Of a DNA stretch of 64,000 nt, positions 61,844 to 64,000 are shown in pieces. This DNA is from Eubacteriales bacterium (GTDB lineage Bacteria > Bacillota > Clostridia > Lachnospirales > Lachnospiraceae). The notes beneath the pieces are model-generated. The model did no database searches, had not been told where the DNA came from, and saw only the letters and a list, made by a program, of their open reading frames with translations. The position numbers were made by a program, and so were the translations under genes. How positions within the stretch are numbered: the first letter of the stretch is position 1; each line of letters opens with the position of its first letter. The stretch lies in assembly GCA_030536855.1 (NCBI GenBank), contig JAUNPK010000003.1, positions 44,551-108,550 on the forward strand. The letters are read 5' to 3'.

Positions 61844-63085
61844 ATGTCTATGTATGATACAGACAAGGAAATAGAAAGAGTTATTCTTGTGGGAGTGGAG
61901 CTTGACCCTAAGGATGATGTGGAAATGTCTTTGGAGGAACTTGCTGAGCTTGCTAAAACAGCGGGAGCTGTAACTGTAGGGAAAATGATACAGCCCAGGG
62001 ACAGTTTTCACCCTGCCACTTATATAGGCAAGGGAAAGATTGAGGAGCTGAGATTATTAATAGATGAACTGGATGCGTCGGGGATCATATGTGATGATGA
62101 ATTGAGTCCTGCCCAGATGAAGAACCTTGAGGATGAACTTCAGGTAAAAATAATGGATAGAACAATGGTAATATTGGATATTTTTGCATCAAGAGCATCT
62201 TCAAGTGAAGGAAAAATTCAGGTTGAAATGGCCCAGTTGAAGTATCGTTCAACAAGACTTGCAGGTATGGGTATTACTTTATCCCGTCTGGGAGGTGGTA
62301 TCGGAACCAGAGGACCGGGTGAGAAAAAGATAGAGACGGACAGGCGTTTAATAAGAGACAGAATTTCAAGGCTTTCAAAAGAGCTGGATGAAATTAAGTG
62401 TCACAGGGAAGTCCAGAGACAGCAAAGAGATAAGGTTTCCACTCCAATTGCAGCTATTGTGGGGTATACTAATGCGGGTAAATCAACTTTACTTAATAAA
62501 TTAACAGATGCTGACGTGTTGTCTGAAGATAAATTGTTTGCCACTCTGGATCCCACAACCAGAGGGCTTGTACTTCCTAATTCGGAAAAGCTTCTCCTTA
62601 CGGACACGGTTGGATTTATCAGAAAACTGCCTCATAATCTGATAGAAGCTTTCAGAAGTACACTGGAAGAGGCAAGGTATGCAGACATAATTATTCATGT
62701 GGTTGATGCAACTAATAGTGATTATGAGAGACAGATGGAAACTGTATACGAAACACTTAAACTTTTAAAGGTGGAGGATAAACCTTTAATTACTCTTTTT
62801 AATAAATGTGATAAATTTGAGGAAATTCCTGTTCTTAAAGATCCTAAGGCTGACTATGTTGTTAATATATCAGCAAGAAGCGGAATGGGCTTTGATGAAT
62901 TTTTTGGTGATATACAGGATATTATATTAAAGAGCAGAGTGAGGGTGGAACGTACATTTTCCTATGATGAGGCAGGGAAAATACAGCTTATCAGGGAATA
63001 TGGACAGTTGGAGAGTGAAGAATACACAGAGTCCGGAATTCTTGTAAAAGGATATGTTCCGGCAGAAGTGGCAGGACGCCTGTAG
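61844..63085 (+). CDS. hflX: Ribosome-associated GTPase HflX
   Basis: 413 aa from ATG 61844, with AAAGGA upstream; the frame continues upstream only through the repeat element. The N-terminal HflX domain has SFHPATYIGKGKIEEL, then RLGGGIGTRGPGEKKIETDR. The G domain has Walker A VGYTNAGKSTLLNKL, DTVGFIRKLP (G3) and FNKCDKF (G4). It splits stalled or hibernating 70S ribosomes under stress. A short C-terminal domain ends GILVKGYVPAEVAGRL. Ordinary length. Confidence 0.94.
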   Translation: MSMYDTDKEIERVILVGVELDPKDDVEMSLEELAELAKTAGAVTVGKMIQPRDSFHPATYIGKGKIEELRLLIDELDASGIICDDELSPAQMKNLEDELQVKIMDRTMVILDIFASRASSSEGKIQVEMAQLKYRSTRLAGMGITLSRLGGGIGTRGPGEKKIETDRRLIRDRISRLSKELDEIKCHREVQRQQRDKVSTPIAAIVGYTNAGKSTLLNKLTDADVLSEDKLFATLDPTTRGLVLPNSEKLLLTDTVGFIRKLPHNLIEAFRSTLEEARYADIIIHVVDATNSDYERQMETVYETLKLLKVEDKPLITLFNKCDKFEEIPVLKDPKADYVVNISARSGMGFDEFFGDIQDIILKSRVRVERTFSYDEAGKIQLIREYGQLESEEYTESGILVKGYVPAEVAGRL

Positions 63086-63136
63086 ATAAGGTGGGATATT
63101 ATTTGCGTTTTAAATGACGCGGAAATGAGGTGCAAA

Positions 63137-63625
63137 TTGAATCTTATAGCAGCGGTAGATAAAAGATGGGGGATTGGAAAAAACGGACAGTTGTTGGTTA
63201 ATATTCCTGAAGATATGAAACTTTTCAGACAGGAAACTTATGGGAAGGTTGTTATTATGGGGAGGAAGACCTATGAAAGCCTTCCCAACAGTTCTTCTCT
63301 GGAGGGAAGAACCAATATTGTTCTCACCAAATCAAAAGAATATAAGAATAAAGACGTTGTGATATTCCACTCCCTGGATGAAGTTCTTGAGTACGTTAAG
63401 CAGTTTGACTCAAAAGATGTGTATGTCATAGGAGGGGGAAGTGTCTATGAGCAATTTCTTCCGTATTGTAATACGGCACATATAACTAAAATTGATTATG
63501 TGTATGATTCAGATACATATTTTCCTAATCTTGATTCTGATATGGAATGGGAAGTGACTAATAGAAGTGATGAACACACATATTTTGATATATGTTATGA
63601 ATTTTTATGCTATGAGAGAAAATGA
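63137..63625 (+). CDS. folA: Dihydrofolate reductase
   Basis: About 162 aa if it starts at TTG 63137, which has GAGG (63127-63130) 6 nt upstream and gives the usual start MNLIAAVDKRWGIG; ATG 63125 is an alternative adding four residues but overlaps that site. Conserved KNGQLLVNIPEDMKLF (the position of the proton-donor acidic residue), VIMGRKTYESLP and VIGGGSVYEQFLP are present. It reduces dihydrofolate with NADPH. Located 51 bp after hflX. thyA is not in the window. Confidence 0.9.
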   Translation: MNLIAAVDKRWGIGKNGQLLVNIPEDMKLFRQETYGKVVIMGRKTYESLPNSSSLEGRTNIVLTKSKEYKNKDVVIFHSLDEVLEYVKQFDSKDVYVIGGGSVYEQFLPYCNTAHITKIDYVYDSDTYFPNLDSDMEWEVTNRSDEHTYFDICYEFLCYERK

Positions 63626-63848
63626 TTTTAAATATTTTAAATATTATGATTACAAAATACTTTGATTATTGAAAAATATGTCACATTTTGTTAACATATA
63701 TCTGATGCGTGCAAAGGTTAATCAGCAGGTATCATTTTTACTGGCAATTGTGAAAACGGTTGAGCTAGTTTTATATACATAAGATATTTTTGGAAATTCC
63801 GGATTTGCAATTGTGTAATTAATTTAATTATAGAAGGGAAAAGAAGAT

Positions 63849-64000
63849 ATGTTTTGTTCAAAATGCGGATTTAACGCGGGAGATGCCAAGTTCTGTCCTA
63901 AATGCGGCAATATGTTGGTAAAGCCTGCAACAGAACAGCCACAAGCTAACGTTGAGCAGCCGGTAGTGGAACAGCCACAAGCTAACGTTGAGCAGCCGGT
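63849..64000 (+). CDS. Zinc-ribbon protein with EQPQANVEQPVV repeats (3' truncated by window)
   Basis: ATG 63849 follows GAAGGGAAAAGAAG. The start, MFCSKCGFNAGDAKFCPKCG, is a two-CxxC zinc ribbon of the type that opens many clostridial membrane or multi-domain proteins. From residue 28 it enters a 12-residue repeat, EQPQANVEQPVV, encoded by an exact 36-bp DNA repeat (63933, 63969) that runs off the window. The 223-bp gap before it contains no other gene; a possible -10/-35 pair around 63755-63790 is weak. The downstream domains cannot be seen. Confidence 0.7.
   Translation, partial: MFCSKCGFNAGDAKFCPKCGNMLVKPATEQPQANVEQPVVEQPQANVEQP

Overview
The window reads as chromosomal DNA of a low-GC anaerobic clostridium, most likely a Lachnospiraceae member (Roseburia/Butyrivibrio/Eubacterium-like). 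The support is AT-rich sequence with strong AGGAGG-type ribosome sites, AddAB rather than RecBCD, a T-box leader on thrS, fermentative AdhE with a Rex-like operator, pyruvate phosphate dikinase, and a cohesin/dockerin pair. Species cannot be fixed from sequence alone. No rRNA, tRNA, prophage or CRISPR array was seen; coding density is high and almost all genes are on the + strand (exceptions: the FMN-binding-like protein at 16.3-16.8 kb and the adhE/kinase pair at 43.5-46.9 kb).

Layout. 0-5.8 kb: phosphate uptake and sensing (3' end of pstS, pstC, pstA, pstB, phoU, PhoP-type regulator, PhoR-type kinase). 5.8-9.8 kb: pyrE and a row of small membrane or unknown proteins (VanZ family; a 683-aa unknown). 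9.9-14.7 kb: purE-purM-purN-purD-hisS. 14.8-16.8 kb: two-gene ThrE-like exporter with a MITE-like repeat between its halves, then a convergent FMN-binding-like protein. 17-25.5 kb: addB-addA and prfC. 25.7-29.3 kb: a secreted dockerin-bearing cell-wall hydrolase next to a membrane-anchored cohesin protein. 29.3-31.5 kb: T-box and thrS. 31.6-35 kb: an unknown nuclease-like protein and a nuclease/XPD-helicase fusion. 35-39.4 kb: an unusual operon (26-residue repeat protein, FapA/DUF342, two M14-like deacylases, the second without its metal ligands). 39.6-43.4 kb: purL. 43.5-46.9 kb (minus): small-molecule kinase and adhE. 47.2-49.9 kb: ppdK. 49.9-53.2 kb: repeat-rich accessory stretch with a nuclease-like gene whose 5' end is tandemly duplicated, a PhoP-box-like promoter driving a membrane protein/PH-domain pair, and a large inverted-repeat element. 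53.2-64 kb: Fe-S aldo/keto reductase, asnB, icd, CmpB-like membrane protein, membrane GDPD, ptsI, hflX, folA, and the start of a zinc-ribbon protein.

How it fits together. The Pst/PhoU/PhoPR block transports and senses phosphate, and a candidate PhoP box about 47 kb downstream suggests a regulon member in the same window. Pur genes occur in two blocks (purEMND and purL), and pyrE and folA add to nucleotide/folate supply. AdhE (NADH disposal), PpdK and PtsI (pyruvate/PEP chemistry) fit a sugar-fermenting anaerobe. The most unusual parts are the 35-39.4 kb operon, the cohesin/dockerin pair, the 50 kb tandem 5'-end duplication, and two families of small dispersed repeats placed between genes.
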